Positions 36,101 to 46,537 of a DNA stretch of 64,000 nucleotides are shown here, piece after piece. Under the pieces are notes generated by a model, which worked only from the letters and a program-made list of their open reading frames with translations, was not told the origin of the DNA and searched no databases. The stretch covers positions 41,926,501 through 41,990,500 of the forward strand of contig NC_071668.1 in NCBI RefSeq assembly GCF_028554725.1, written 5' to 3'. Origin of the DNA: Zeugodacus cucurbitae. Lineage: Eukaryota > Arthropoda > Insecta > Diptera > Tephritidae. How positions within the stretch are numbered: the first letter of the stretch is position 1; every line of letters begins with the position of its first letter. A program made the translations under genes and the position numbers.

Positions 36101-39100
36101 CCCTTCTTAACATGCAAGACTTTTGGGACACTTAAGCGGGAAAGGCACTTAAATGAATCCCGCTTAAGTGCCTCGAGGTCCGTACCAAGCTTTTTCTCAA
36201 ATATTTCGATCTAAGATTTTGTCTTTTAGAATGAAAGTCTCATTTATTTCTTATTATTAACAAAAATACTTATTAATAACAATAAATATGGAAATAAAAC
36301 ATTACAAAGCTATAATATATATATATTTTCCTTTTGACAATACTTAGCGCATTCAATGTCAAAAATATTAAAAGACACTTAAAAGAGGAAAATTGCAAAC
36401 AATTTTGTATTTGTGTCTTAAATATTACAAGCATTTAAGCGGGATAGGCACTTAAGCGGAAGCTCTTAACCGGGGAATTTAAATGTAAATTTAGAGAAAA
36501 AACAACGATGCCGCAATTTTTGTCACTTAAGTGATTTTTAGTTGGTGTCATATTTAGAATCTCCATATTCAATTCCATATTGTGAAAAACTTTATGAATA
36601 TCGATTCAGTACTTAACGCGATTTTAAAGAATTAAAAATAGCGCAAGTCAACTTGACAATGGTTTGCACATGGTAAATCCCTTTATGCTGTTGGCAGCGC
36701 AAATTCAACTTGCAAATATATATATTATTTATGTATTCTGATTTTTATATGGGCGGAGTAATGGTATAACTGTCTTATGCTTTTATTTCAAAATAAGTAT
36801 GTAGTATATTGCTTAACTTTATACAAAAAACAAGTAAGGAAGGGCTAAGTTCGGGTGTAACCGAACATTTTATACTCTCGCAATTTATTTATTGAATATT
36901 ATATAATACACAATTTGGCCAACATATTCGTCATATATATTGTATAAAGTCCATTTAAAGTTGGAAACCCTAATATTAGGTTCGAAGCATCGAGGTCCTC
37001 ATGTTCGATATATGGGGGCTTAAAAACCTATGGTCCGATTTTGGCGATTTTTAGAATGGGGCTGCCACAATGTAAACGTAGTATTTGTGCAAAGTTCTGC
37101 ACCGATATCTTCACTAGTGCTTACTTTATATATTGTAAAGCAAACGATTCAGATCGTCTTCAAAGTTCTGGTATATAGGAAGTAGGCGTGGTTGTGAAGC
37201 GATTTGGCCTATTTTCACAACATATCATTGAGATGTAAGGAAGCTATTACAAACCAAGTTTCAATGAAATCGGTCGAGTAGTTCCTGAGATATGGTTTTT
37301 GACCCATAAGTGGGCGACGCCACGCCCATTTTCCATTTTGTAAAAAAATAGAAAAACGTTTTTGACTGCTCCGGTGTGGGTTGACCCTTACAAGACAACA
37401 GCTTTAAATGTGACAACCCACACCGAACTAAACACTTTTCTTTGTCTTGTCTACCTGAATATGTGTTGTCGAACTATTCATGTATTTTCATACAGGCAAC
37501 GCATACCAAATGCGATAAATTTGTCTCAAAACGTCTTTGTTGTCGAAAAATACTTGCTGAGATACAGCGCAATCCACACCGATTGAAACAAGACAAAAAA
37601 TACTAAAAATACTGGAAAAAAAGCCATATTGCTGAACCGATGTTTTTTAAAGACAATTTTGTTACATTTATTTGTGCTTTATTGCATTAATGTTGTTATT
37701 GACAAAGAAAAATTAGTGGTTGAGCAGGATGCCCAATATGTAATTATAAAAATGGTCATCAATTAAATAAATTTTAACTAAATAAATAAAATTAATACAT
37801 AGGGTTATAATTACTTTTCCACAGGAATTATGCTTTCTTGGTAATTTGTATTAAAGACAAAATGTTTTGCTACGTCGCATTGTGGATCGCATGGTGTTGG
37901 CTAGAGCAAATAACGATAAAACGATGTGATTTTCTAGTAAGGATGTATATCAGTAGACTATGATTTGGGAGTTACTAAGCTGCCACATAATAGTATTAAT
38001 ATTTACAATAAGCACTAATAATAATGTTAATAGTTTTGTTAAATGATTGTTTGAAGAATTTAAAAATGATTACTATACTTTCGTGAGACCGTATGGTTCG
38101 GTTATATGGAACCCATTTTGATATTGGAATCCTTTTCAAAATAATTATCCTTTACCTCTTAGGTCATTTCCATAGGATTCTAAGTTAATTTTTCCTTCAT
38201 ATAATATAATTACAAATTGTTTTGGGCTATCGACACAACCTTATACGATTGAACTATAACAAAAATATTTTAACAAAGCAACAATGATAACCTTCAAAAT
38301 ATTATTTTTTTGTTTTCTCTTTTTATATTTTTCTTGTCAACTCGAATAAAATTCTTTTATTATTATCTTTCTCGCAATTTTTTCATATTTACTCACTTTC
38401 CAATCTTTTTCTGGCCTTCCAAAAACAACGTTATCCAGTTGAATTCGTACAAGAGAATAAGTTTGAATTTATTAAAGAAAACGTAAGACATGGACTCAAC
38501 TCGAATCTGAGGGTGCTACCTTTGGCCGTTCTCGTTTTTTTGCGGCACAAACGAACAGCAATTCATTTTATTATATTATATTATTATCAAGCGACAATTT
38601 TTTTAATTCCGCACAGAACCTTTCAGTAGGGAATCGACCGCGCGAGTGAACTTAACCCCTCCCGTACCACCGTGCCCGAGTGACGCCTGCAACTCTACAT
38701 ACAACGCATTGTTAGCCGCCGCGCGGCTTTTCAACATTTTTAACTCGTGATATCTTTTGAATGGAATGTCAGAATCTAATAATTCAAAAAGTTATATAAA
38801 GGTTTTGAAGCGATCTTAAATAATAAATCATTTATTTCGATAAGGATTAATAATAAGGTATAAATAAAGAGTCTTTTCAAATAATGGTATTTTAATTAAT
38901 TTTTTTTATAAAAAATCGCTTATTGTGACAAAACTATAATAGTTAGAGATATCATGATCCCGTTTTTTGTAGATAATGATAAGTTCTACAAAATTGTAGT
39001 ACATCACTTTCTTATATCTTCAATCGTTTTCGCAGCATTCGCGATTAAAGAAAGTTTTTTGGTATTTTTTTTTACATTATCGGAGTTTTGGTAAGGAACC

Positions 39101-40558
39101 CTATTTTTTTTAACTAAATATAGCCTATGTCACTCAGGGATAGTATAGCTTTCCAACAGTGAAAGAATTTTTCAAATCGGTTCAGTAGTTTCTGAGCCTA
39201 TTCGAGACAAACAAACAAAAAACAAACATTTCCTCTTTATAATATTAGTATAGATTAAAAACTTAGAAATGATCATTGCAGACATATGTAGTTGTCTAGG
39301 TAAAACTTCTAAATAGATCAGTTTATAATTTTTTAATGCCTGAAGTTAAATATATTGCCACAGACCGATTATTGAGAGCAATTGTTGGGTTTATAATATT
39401 AGCTGTATTCGATTGGTCGCTTCTCTGCTGGTTATCTTTGGGCACTGCTGGTTTGTCAAAAATTGTACATGTGAAACCAAAAACAACGTTATCCAGTTGA
39501 ATTCGTACAAGAGAATAAGTTTGAATTTATTAAAGAAAACGTAAGACATGGACTCAACTCGAATCTGAGGGTGCTAACTAGTGCGCATGCTCAAGAGATT
39601 ATTTGCAGGGTTGCACCATAAGTGCTGTCTGTTTGTTTGAATTACTGGATAGTGAGTTCTATTAGCTTCTCTATAACGCATAGCCAGTCGATGACAGTTA
39701 TTATTATATTAATGATTAGTTAGTATTCATTGATTACATTAAGGCATTGCAATGCCAATTAAGTAATATAGGGAAAATTATATAGAGAATTTCAAAAAAA
39801 CAAAAGTAAAGGGCACATGTATCTGCTTTGTGTTTAATATGCTATGAAACTTACAGTAACAAAATTAGGTGAATCTTCTTTAAAGATTTAGACTTAAGGA
39901 TCACTTGCACAAATGAAGGCAAAAAAATGTAATTTCGTACAATTATGATATTAAATAACAAATTTGTTGACATAAAACTTTTAATTACGCTGCTTCATTT
40001 TAAGATAAGATTAATTTAGAGGTAATTTCTCACAATAAGGTTATTACTTTTATTAACGGTGAGTTTTTAATATTCAGAACTTTTCTACCGTTACCGTTTA
40101 TCACAAATGTCAAGTATTTTGATATATGTAAGTGTAAGTTACTATATGCACATAAAATTTAAGTAGTAAAAAAATATTTACCGATTAGGGCATTGTCTAC
40201 CCTGTTGTTTACGTCGCGCTTTATCGCAAATTGCTGGACGCAAATTTATATTGCTACCATTTGGTAATTTGCATTTGGCGGTGCAATAAAGAACACCCAG
40301 ACAACTCTTTTTTAATATGTTGATATTGTGATTGTTTGTGTTACGCATAGCCCAGCCGGATGAATGCTTTTTCGCATCTTCATTAGTTGCCGAATAAACT
40401 AGACGGCGATGACCATCGACCCACTCATCAAACTCATCGAATTCATTTACAACAGGTATAATCACGTCATTAATGTCCCAAGAAATTTCTGTCCGCAACT
40501 TTAATGGTGCTGGACTTGGTGTGTGATATTGTGCCAACAGTTTATTATTTTTTATCAT
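26002..40558 (-). CDS. gcm2: Glial-cells-missing family transcription factor (probably gcm2), two coding exons
   Basis: A zinc-dependent DNA-binding regulator of glial and blood-cell fate in flies. Exon 1 (40182-40558) and exon 2 (26002-27106) join in phase across a GT-AG intron to give 493 residues. The GCM domain covers about residues 24-180: SWDINDVIIP, GWAMRNTNNHN, ILKKSCLGVLYC, LRPAICDKARRKQQG, CPNRNCSGRLEIQPC, GHCGYPVTHFWRR, FFQAKGTHDHPKPE, with the conserved Cys/His zinc ligands visible. The rest is low-complexity and Ser/Asn/Gln-rich, as expected for the activation region. The ATG at 40558 is preceded immediately by an in-frame TAA. The sequence after the domain (KGSTEARRLFG) makes me favour gcm2 over gcm, from memory; the family call is secure and the paralogue call less so. 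Confidence 0.85.
27463..27540. mobile_element. 78 bp pogo-like mini-element
   Basis: It starts CAGTAATCCGCGCTTAAG and ends GCGGGGATCACTG, with TA on both sides (27461-27462, 27541-27542). The termini form an inverted repeat built around the word TTAAGTGCC. Related longer copies are at 36080 and 54807. Termini of CAGT type with a TA target fit pogo/Tigger-like elements. It has no coding capacity. Confidence 0.75.
28250..30060 (+). pseudogene. RTE-like retrotransposon copy, 5' truncated, frame-broken
   Basis: Same family as 1-1213 and the most complete copy here. It begins with the pre-RT linker (GNARKFYEKMKRLNEG-like, DQDGNLVTD, LWREHFSDLLNG), runs through RT with HKKGDP, CGFRPGKSTTDQIF, VDFKAAFDSTKRG, FRQGYSLS and YADEIDIIG, and ends with the thumb and 3' region KIYGP...RWLGHVVRMDE. 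The second Asp of YADD is Glu here (YADE), which alone would abolish catalysis. The RT frame 28932-29579 is open, but the flanking parts are shifted, with a large deletion near 28600 and stops at 28690 and 28795. Confidence 0.75.
30525..31375 (+). repeat. Hairpin-ended repeat family, internal copy
   Basis: It carries the internal modules of the family (TCTTCACTAG.GCTTA..TTATATATTGTAAAG, GGTATATAGGAAGTAGGCG, CACGCCCATTT, TTTGTGGGCGTGGCA, the ACGGACGG run). It is without clear termini. At 30873-30876 it retains the single TTAA that is duplicated around the insertion at 51587-53592, so it serves as an empty-site reference. Confidence 0.65.
31790..32700 (+). repeat. Degenerate hairpin-ended repeat pieces
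   Basis: Two weak stretches, about 31790-32060 and 32280-32700, share word order with 52090-52370 and 11820-12100 (AAAGTTTTATTCCGC.ATCTTCATTGGTTC; GGAAGGGTTCGGATGTAA; AGTCAACCATAGGCGC.CAGGTCCTC). They are much mutated. Between and around them I see nothing else. Confidence 0.45.
33255..33560 (-). pseudogene. RTE-like element, endonuclease N-terminal piece
   Basis: The reverse complement encodes CTWNVRTLNWERA, then QEVDVLIRL and a DITAMQEVRWTG-like motif. TWNVRTL followed by the QE.RW motif is the start of the apurinic endonuclease of RTE-type pol proteins. It has no continuing frame. It supports the RTE assignment of the RT fragments elsewhere in the window. Confidence 0.65.
34949..35935 (-). 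mobile_element. Hairpin-ended repeat, near full-length copy (about 1 kb)
   Basis: The left end is the terminus TATACTCTCGCAAC...TAAGAGAGTATTATAG (a hairpin). The right end is the other terminus, TTGCGAGAGTATAAAATGTTCG...ACTTAGTCTTTCCTTACTTGTTT. The interior has CCACGCCCACAAAATGGCG, TGGGCGTGGCT and the TGTCTGTCTGTCCGT run. There is no significant ORF. The two different ends with a shared inner TATACTCTCGCAA block suggest a non-autonomous DNA element or an asymmetric fold-back. I do not recognise the named family. Confidence 0.65.
36080..36540. mobile_element. pogo-like non-autonomous element, longer copy
   Basis: It starts TA-CAGTAATCCCCGCTTAAGTGCC at 36078 and contains five or more TTAAG(T/C)GG/GCC words in both orientations near both ends (to about 36480). 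It then shares an AACAACGATGCCGCAATTTTTGTCACTTAAG stretch with 55095-55135, reverse-complemented. The right end is not sharply defined. Confidence 0.6.
36829..37345 (+). repeat. Hairpin-ended repeat, fragment like the array spacer
   Basis: It begins AACAAGTAAGGAAGGGCTAA, with the hairpin GTTCGGGTGTAACCGAAC, and runs to GGGCGACGCCACGCCCATTTTCC. It is very similar to 11821-12335 over its whole length, so the spacer of the jockey array was drawn from a recently active subfamily. Confidence 0.75.
37346..38415. other. Intronic sequence without recognised features
   Basis: It contains a 74-codon open stretch at 37362-37586 with no recognisable domain. The rest is AT-rich. I see nothing that supports a gene. 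Confidence 0.4.
38419..38518 (+). repeat. 100 bp exact repeat of 39477-39576
   Basis: The stretch from CCAAAAACAACGTTATCC to TGAGGGTGCTA is the same in both places as far as I can read. At 39477 it lies inside an inverted-repeat element; here it stands alone, so it was probably copied from there recently. Confidence 0.8.
38560..39257 (+). repeat. Retroposon-like repeat with 3' module
   Basis: It ends with ATCGGTTCAGTAGTTTCTGAG, GACAAACAAACAAAAAAC and TTCCTCTTTATAATATTAGTATAGAT. I associate this string with the 3' end of widespread insect retroposons. The upstream limit is uncertain, and no reading frame remains. Confidence 0.4.
39400..39700 (+). mobile_element. Small inverted-repeat DNA element, copy 1
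   Basis: The ends are TAGCTGTATTCGATTGG and CCAGTCGATGACAGTTA, nearly perfect inverted repeats of 17 bp. The interior shares several blocks with 46538-47061 (TTCTCTG, CATGTGAAA, CCAGTTGAATTCGTACAAGAGA, TGCACCATAAGTGCTG, TTCTCTATAACG). It is 301 bp with no coding capacity. Confidence 0.7.
40182..40558 (-). CDS. gcm2: gcm2 exon 1: N terminus and first part of GCM domain
   Basis: 125 codons plus two bases of the Arg codon completed in exon 2. It encodes MIKNNKLLAQYHTPSP, then the GCM domain from EISWDIND to CPNR. The donor is CG/GTAAATA. A TAA stands directly before the ATG, so this ATG is the only possible start unless a further 5' exon exists. Confidence 0.9.
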
Positions 40559-42340
40559 TTATTTGTTTATTAATTAGTAATAGATTATGTAATTAAACTA
40601 TGAGATTTCCGATAGGACTTAATTAAAATGCGTCTAACATAACATTAGTTTATTTCACAAAATATTCAGAGTTTAAAATTCGCGCTTCTGGAGAACACGA
40701 TTATTTTATTGTATACATAATAAGCTCCTGAATGGATCTGGCCTTCTATTCGTCATTTACCATTACCGAACCTTAAAACTTGGACGTAAAAGAACTACTG
40801 AATTGCTTACTGTATGTCTTGACAAATGAAATGACGGTATGCCTTCTCATACACACATATATACATTTCGACTTGCTGATTGGTGTTGTTTTTATCAGTT
40901 ATCCGTTATCCGTTAGGTTAAAATTTATCCGTACCAATGGTTCGGGTTTCACAGTCAGATGCACATTTCATCTGAACAATTAGTTCATTAGGGTGTTTCA
41001 CATTCTGCAAACAATTAAAATGCAAAGGTATGCGTGTGAGCTATGTAATTTGGGTGGGAATTTGTTAAAAAAAACTTTAATACATTAGAGTTTAGCATGC
41101 ATTTTACATAATTTTATTATATTTATAATGAGGGATATGAATACGGGAATCAGAGTTTCTCAAGCAAAAAAATCAAAAAAAAAAATTAACAATATTTGGT
41201 TGGTTATTTGGTTTTTACTATCGAAATACGTCGTAGTATATTTTAGTCTAATGGTAACCCCTTAAATTAATTGAGACAGATAGAGGGGTACATATTATAA
41301 TAATTAATAGAATAACGAATGTAGTCATAAGATAGAGTATTATTATTATCTGCAATATCTGTGTTCGATTGGTCATTTATCTGGTAGTTACCCAGTTGAA
41401 TGCGTACAAGAGAGTATGCGGATATCTTATTGAAATTGGTATCGCCGCTGCCTTCACTACTACCAAGTTTTGATTTGGACCATTCACTATGGTTTAAATG
41501 GCTCAAAGTCCAAATGTTTTTTTATTGGTTTTAACTTCAAATAAATTATATTTTTTTAAAGGGTATGTAAGGTATGGACCTTGCTCACAAATAGCGGGTA
41601 AAAAATGTTTTATTTCGCAGAGTAAAGTATTTTTCTACAAAAGAAAGTACCGACACACTTTTACTCACGCGTTAGTGAACGCTTAAGGTTTCAACGCTTG
41701 GCGAATCGAAAACAGTTAATACTATATTAGATATTATTAATTGTGTGCGTAATTAATATTTTCTCTCACAATAGGACGTACCTAATGGGCTTTCACAACA
41801 AATTATGTGTAATCCGTAGCATTATGCATGTGTTGGAATGAAGAAACTAACGGGCATTTTATTGGACACTGCATACATGTGTTAGTTTATACTCTAGCAA
41901 ATAAACAAGAGCAGAGTCTACTGGCGACCAATAGCGTTTCTATACGATTTTCTGGTCTAAAGTGTGATTATCTTTCCACAATAAGGTTTATGCAAAGTAT
42001 TATGTTATTTCAAAAGTAGATAAATCTGTTGGAAAAGTCTAAATTATTATATGGTGGATATGGAAGAAGAATAAGAGAAGTTTGACATAAAAACAACATA
42101 CATGTAGTTACGTATATGTATAAATACGATTATTAAAGAATAGCTTTTATTAATTATCAAACTTCATTTTTATTTCTTATAAATGCGCATATACTTCTGT
42201 ATGTACATATAGTGCCTATTTGTTTTATTCATGTACGTTAATTATATAATTTCTTCCAAATTCATTCTTTATACCGGATACATATTTTTGGTATAAAAAG
42301 AAGAAATGTTGAAAAGCCGAAATGATTAAATACTTCTAAA
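40559..42340 (-). other. Upstream region of the gcm-family gene
   Basis: AT-rich presumed promoter and 5' flank. I looked for the GCM-binding octamer ATGCGGGT, which would suggest autoregulation, and found only the imperfect ATAGCGGGT near 41592. A degenerate part of the small inverted-repeat family lies at about 41354-41610 (ATCTGTGTTCGATTGG, CCCAGTTGAATGCGTACAAGAGAG). Confidence 0.4.
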
Positions 42341-42347
42341 TTAATTA

Positions 42348-42620
42348 CAGTGGAACTTCCATAACTCGAACTTCTATAAGTCGAAGATCTCCTTAACTCG
42401 AAATTTTGAATTGGAACTCTTAAATTGGAAATAGAAGTCAAATTTCATAAAAATTTCCTTCCATAAATCGAATTTTTCGACTAGGGCATAATACAAAATT
42501 TAGATTTTTACTATCAAGGAACAATTTTAAAGGAGTCCCTATATTTGTATGGAGGCGAACAAAAAATATGATATTACACTTGTGAATTCCATAAATCGTG
42601 TAACAAAGGCATGAGATACA
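42348..42620 (+). repeat. pogo/Tigger-like element remnant
   Basis: It starts ACAGTGGAACTTCCATAACTCGAA and repeats the word ATAA(C/G)TCGAA four or more times with variations, as in the terminal and subterminal arrays of pogo/Tigger-like elements. It has no frame and no clear right end. Confidence 0.55.
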
Positions 42621-42714
42621 GACGTCAAGAGCCAAACAACAGCAAAGTGCAACAAACAAAATTTCAGAATACATGTTTAATGTATTTTAATAAAACTCTT
42701 TGCGAAGTAACAGT

Positions 42715-43210
42715 GGCGAACGCAGGAAAAAAATTTGGGGGGGTTTTAGGTAAAAAGACAATGTTTCATTATTTTATTCAGAAATTGAAGTCTAATCTTC
42801 TTTTATTTTGGGCCATAACATTTAAAATCTCTTCCTCCGTCACGTCTAAAGCCATTCCGTTCAGGCGTGCTTCTCCAGTTTTATTTCTTAAATATGTTTT
42901 AAGCCTGCGAAGTGAGGAAAACGAGCGTTGACTTGAAGCGACAGATATAGGGATTGTTGCTCCAATCTTTAAAAAACGATGCACTGTTTTGAAAATTTTT
43001 GCATCGCAACAATTTAACGTGTCTAAAAAAGTTTTGGATCTCTTTGTTTGATTTAACCAGTTCCTGAAAATATATTCAAAATTTTAGTTAGAAAAGATTT
43101 TTAACCTTTTCCACATTCTAAATTCAGCAACGAAATCATCCGAATCTTCTACATCAGCGGTTAAGTTAAGACACTCAAGTATTTTTTTGCAAATAGCATA
43201 ATTTTTTTTA
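42715..43210 (-). pseudogene. hAT-family transposase C-terminal relic
   Basis: A minus-strand open part at 42778-42984 (68 codons) contains IPISVASSQRSFSSLRRLKTYLR followed by RLNGMALD and EEEILN. This is the dimerisation region typical of hAT transposases of the zinc-finger MYM-type/TTF group. Upstream, to about 43210, in a neighbouring frame, LAICKKILECLNLTADVED and KTFLDTLNC continue the similarity. The catalytic core and both ends are gone. The downstream GGCGAACGCAGG may be the old terminus. Confidence 0.7.
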
Positions 43211-43541
43211 ATTTAAATTTATTTCACAACAGTTTGCTCATGGAACGAAAACTGAAAGTCATAATAAATGAGTTTTTATTTTTCCTGTATTATGATCAAC
43301 AATAAACTCTAAAAAAAATAATAGAAACCTTATTGGTGACTTTTCAGTTCAGAACTAATTTTCAAAAGAAGTCCATTTTCCATTTTCCATTTTCGACTCA
43401 CAATTCCCCTTAAATCTAAAAAAAATCCAGTTCAGCAGCCACAGAGTTATAACCCAAAGTCCAGTTTATATTTTTCTGGGTTTTTTAATTGGCCTACATT
43501 CCCACAACTTTTTAATACTATCCAGATACAATAGGTTTGTT

Positions 43542-44196
43542 ATACTCTCGCAACAAAAGTTGCTACGAGAGTATTATAGTTTTGTTCACATAACGGTTGT
43601 TTGTAACATCTAAAACTAAAAGAGTTAGATATAGAGTCATATATACCAAAGTGATCAGGATGATGAGTAGATTTGAAATCCGGATGTCTGTCCGTCCGTC
43701 CGTCTGTCCGTCTGTGCAAGCTGTAACTTCAGTAAAAATTAAGATATCCTGACGAAACTTGGCACAAATATTCCTTGGCACCATAAGAAGATCAAGTTCG
43801 AAAATGGGCAGAATCGGACCATTGCCACGCCCACAAAATGGCGAAAACCAAAAACACATAAAGTGTCATAACTCAGCCATAAATGAAGATATAAAAGTAA
43901 ATAAAGGAATAAAGGATCGCACTAGGAGGGGGCATTTACGAAAGCAACCCTCTCACGGTCCCAAGGAATATTTGTGCCAAGTTTCGTCAAGATATATTAA
44001 TTTTTGCTCAAGTTACAGCTTGCACAGACGGACAGACGGACGGACAGACATCCGGATTTCAAATCTACTCGTCACCCTGATCACTTTGGTATATATGACT
44101 CTATATCCAACTCTTTTAGTTTTAGGTGTTACAAACAACCGTTATGTGAACAAAACTATAATACTCTCTTAGCAACTTTTGTTGCGAGAGTATAAA
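43542..44196. mobile_element. Fold-back copy of the hairpin-ended repeat
   Basis: The left arm (about 43542-43800) is the reverse complement of the right arm (about 43955-44196) with few mismatches. Both carry TATACTCTCGCAACAAAAGTTGC, the GTTTTGTTCACATAACGGTTG block and the GACAGACGGACGG run. A loop of about 150 bp includes CCACGCCCACAAAATGGCG. The arms therefore represent the same terminus twice, head to head. There is no coding capacity. Confidence 0.8.
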
Positions 44197-44349
44197 AAGA
44201 TACAATTGTATCAAAACGGCAACGCTGTTAGTGAGTAATGTATTCATTTATTTTACATATTCATACATCGTCGGCAGAAAGATTGCTTTGAAAACAACAA
44301 ATTACAATTTTTCAAATGACTATGTAGAATTAAATTATATTATTTAAAA

Positions 44350-45049
44350 ATTCAATTACTTTGGGGGGGCGGGGGGTTATTTTTGGGTATTATTTTTTCC
44401 AACATCAAGTTAAAGAAGTCGCACGATAGTGAGTCACCTTGTCTGAAACCTCGTTTGGTATCGAACGGCTCGGAGAGGTTCTTCCCAATCATGACGGAGC
44501 TTTTGGTGTTGCTCAACGTCAACTTACACAGCCGTAACACATAAAGGCAGCTCCTTTTCGTGCTGTCGAAAGCAGCTTTGAAATCGACAAAAAGGTGGTG
44601 TGTGTCGATCCTCTTTTCACGCGTCTTCTCCAAGAATTGGTGCATGGTGAATATCTGGTCCATGGTGGACTTTCCAGGTTTAAAGCCACACTGATAAGGT
44701 CCAATCAGTTTGTTGACGGTGGGCTTAAGTATTTCACACAATGCGATAGAACCTTATAAGCGATATTTAGGAGGCTTATCCCACGGTAATTGGCACAGTT
44801 TGTGGGATCTCCCTTTTTATGGATTGGGCAGAGCACACTGAGATTCCAATCGTCAGGCATGCTTTCTTCCGACCATATTCTGCAAAGAAGCTGATGCATG
44901 CACCTTATCAGTTCTTCGCCGCCGTATTTGAATAGCTCAGCCGGTAATCTATCGGCCCCTGCCGCTTTGTTGTTCTTCAGCCGGGTAATTGCTATTCGAA
45001 TTTCTTCATGGTCGGGTAATGGTACATCTATTCCATCGTCAAAGCAAGC
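44350..45049 (-). pseudogene. RTE-like retrotransposon copy, RT part
   Basis: The minus strand encodes ITRLKNNKAAGADRLPAELF, HKKGDPTNCANYRGIS, then after one frameshift near 44735 CGFKPGKSTMDQIF, VDFKAAFDSTKR and FRQGDSLSCDFFNLM. It is truncated before YADD at one end and cut at 45049 by a LOA-like piece at the other. It is about as well preserved as 28250-30060. Confidence 0.75.
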
Positions 45050-46345
45050 AAAACTGAGACAGTGCTGTTTGCTAGGAAACATAAGATTCCAGAGTTCACA
45101 CCACCTTTAATAAATGACACATCACTAACAATAAGTGAGAAGGCAAGCTATCTGGGACTAATTTTAGACAGGAAGCTATCATGGAAACCAAACTTATAAG
45201 CCAGGATAAGAAAGGCGGCTTTGGCCTTATACACCTGTAAAAGGATGGTCGGACCAAAATGGGGACTAACACCCCGCGTATCGCATTGGCTCTACACAGC
45301 TGTGGTAAGGCCGATTATGACATACGGTATATTGGTCTGGTGGCCAATAATCGACAAGAAGTGCGCAGTAAAGAGCATGGGAAGTCTACAAAGAGCGGCA
45401 TGTATATGTATCAGTGGAGCTCTCAGAACAACGCCGAGCCAGGCATTAGATGTTATTTTGTACTTACTGCCTATAGACAAATTCTGTAAGCAGCAGGCTG
45501 CGAAATCGACACTTAGACTGAGAGAATCTTCACTACTGCAAAACTGCAATAGGGGACATTCTAGTATACTCGGCAAGTTCCCATTTCTACCAAATAGGAC
45601 GGATTTTCGCAATCCTATAGAAATGAATCTAAAATCTGAACTACATATATCATTCCCCTCTAGAGAGGAGTGGGATATGGGAAAAGTGGACAAAGATTCA
45701 GTGATTAGTATCTACACGGACGGGTCAAAACTAGACAAACGAGTTGGAGGTGGGGTATTCTCAGAAAAACTAGATACCAGAATTACCTTCCGGCTACCGG
45801 ATCATTGCAGTGTGTTCCAGATGAGCTAGCCAGACTGGGCTCCACACTGCAGTTGGTGGCCGATAAAGAGGAGACAAACATGCAGTAGATATGGCTGAAT
45901 CACAATGGAAACAATATTAACCACTTGCTCCGTAAGCAGACAAACGTGGCCAGAGTGGAATAAGAGCCATACTTGTCGCTTATTGAAATTTAAGAGGAAT
46001 GAAACAAGAACCCTTGTAGGGGTGTTAACGGGACACTGTCTGATTGGGAGACACGCCAGCAGACTGGGGCTACCTTTCAATGATTACTGCAGGAGCTGCC
46101 AAGAGGAAGAAGAAGAAGAATAAACGATTACACACCTTCTCTGTGGATGCAAGGCTCTGTACAGAAAAAGAATCCCAACTATTGGACGCGGTTTTCTCGA
46201 GGATGTGGGCGAAGTTGCTCATGTCAAATTGGGTGAGCTTTTTCACTTTATCATGACCACAGGGTGGTTCAATGAGGACTCGATAGTGTGAGGGATCTCA
46301 GTCCCAGTGGTCCTCCCAAAGGCCTAGGTGCGTCGTTAGACAGCC
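45050..46345 (+). pseudogene. LOA-like element, 3' half (RT thumb, RNase H, knuckle), degenerate
   Basis: It begins KTETVLFARKHKIP, then SYLGLILDRKLSW, ALYTCKRMVGPKWGLTP, YTAVVRPIMTYGILVWW and IYTDGSKLDK (RNase H start), with a deletion after FQMS at 45829 that removes the middle of RNase H. It then continues with NETRTLVGVLTGHCL and C..C, where a GAAGAAGAAGAAGAA expansion sits in the knuckle. It is a relative, not a copy, of the element at 4968-25141. It is 5' truncated and inserted beside the RTE piece in the opposite orientation. Confidence 0.7.
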
Positions 46346-46537
46346 ACTTAATAAATAGGCCTACCACTGTGCATTGGTCGCAAGTGAAGAGTTAAATTTA
46401 TGTCATCCGTTTTTGGCATCAATGTAGCTTGATAAACATATATACACACATATATGCTTGATATATGTATGTGTTCATAGTAAAATAGGTAAATCGGAGT
46501 TGCCACGTATCAAAGGCGATAGCGTTTGTTTTTATTA

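Larger units (their letters stand above)
27107..40181 (-). other. gcm2: 13.1 kb intron of the gcm-family gene
   Basis: The donor reads AATCG/GTAAATA at 40181 and the acceptor TTTCAG at 27107. The intron is loaded with repeats listed separately: a pogo-like mini-element, RTE pieces, several copies of the hairpin-ended repeat, and small inverted-repeat elements. Stretches without an assigned feature (27545-28240, 33560-34940, 35940-36075, 37620-38415, 39705-40180) are AT-rich and I see nothing coding in them. Confidence 0.75.

Noticed and set aside
41585..41600. GCM-binding site upstream of gcm2
   Set aside because: Only ATAGCGGGT is present, not the ATGCGGGT octamer, so autoregulation cannot be claimed.
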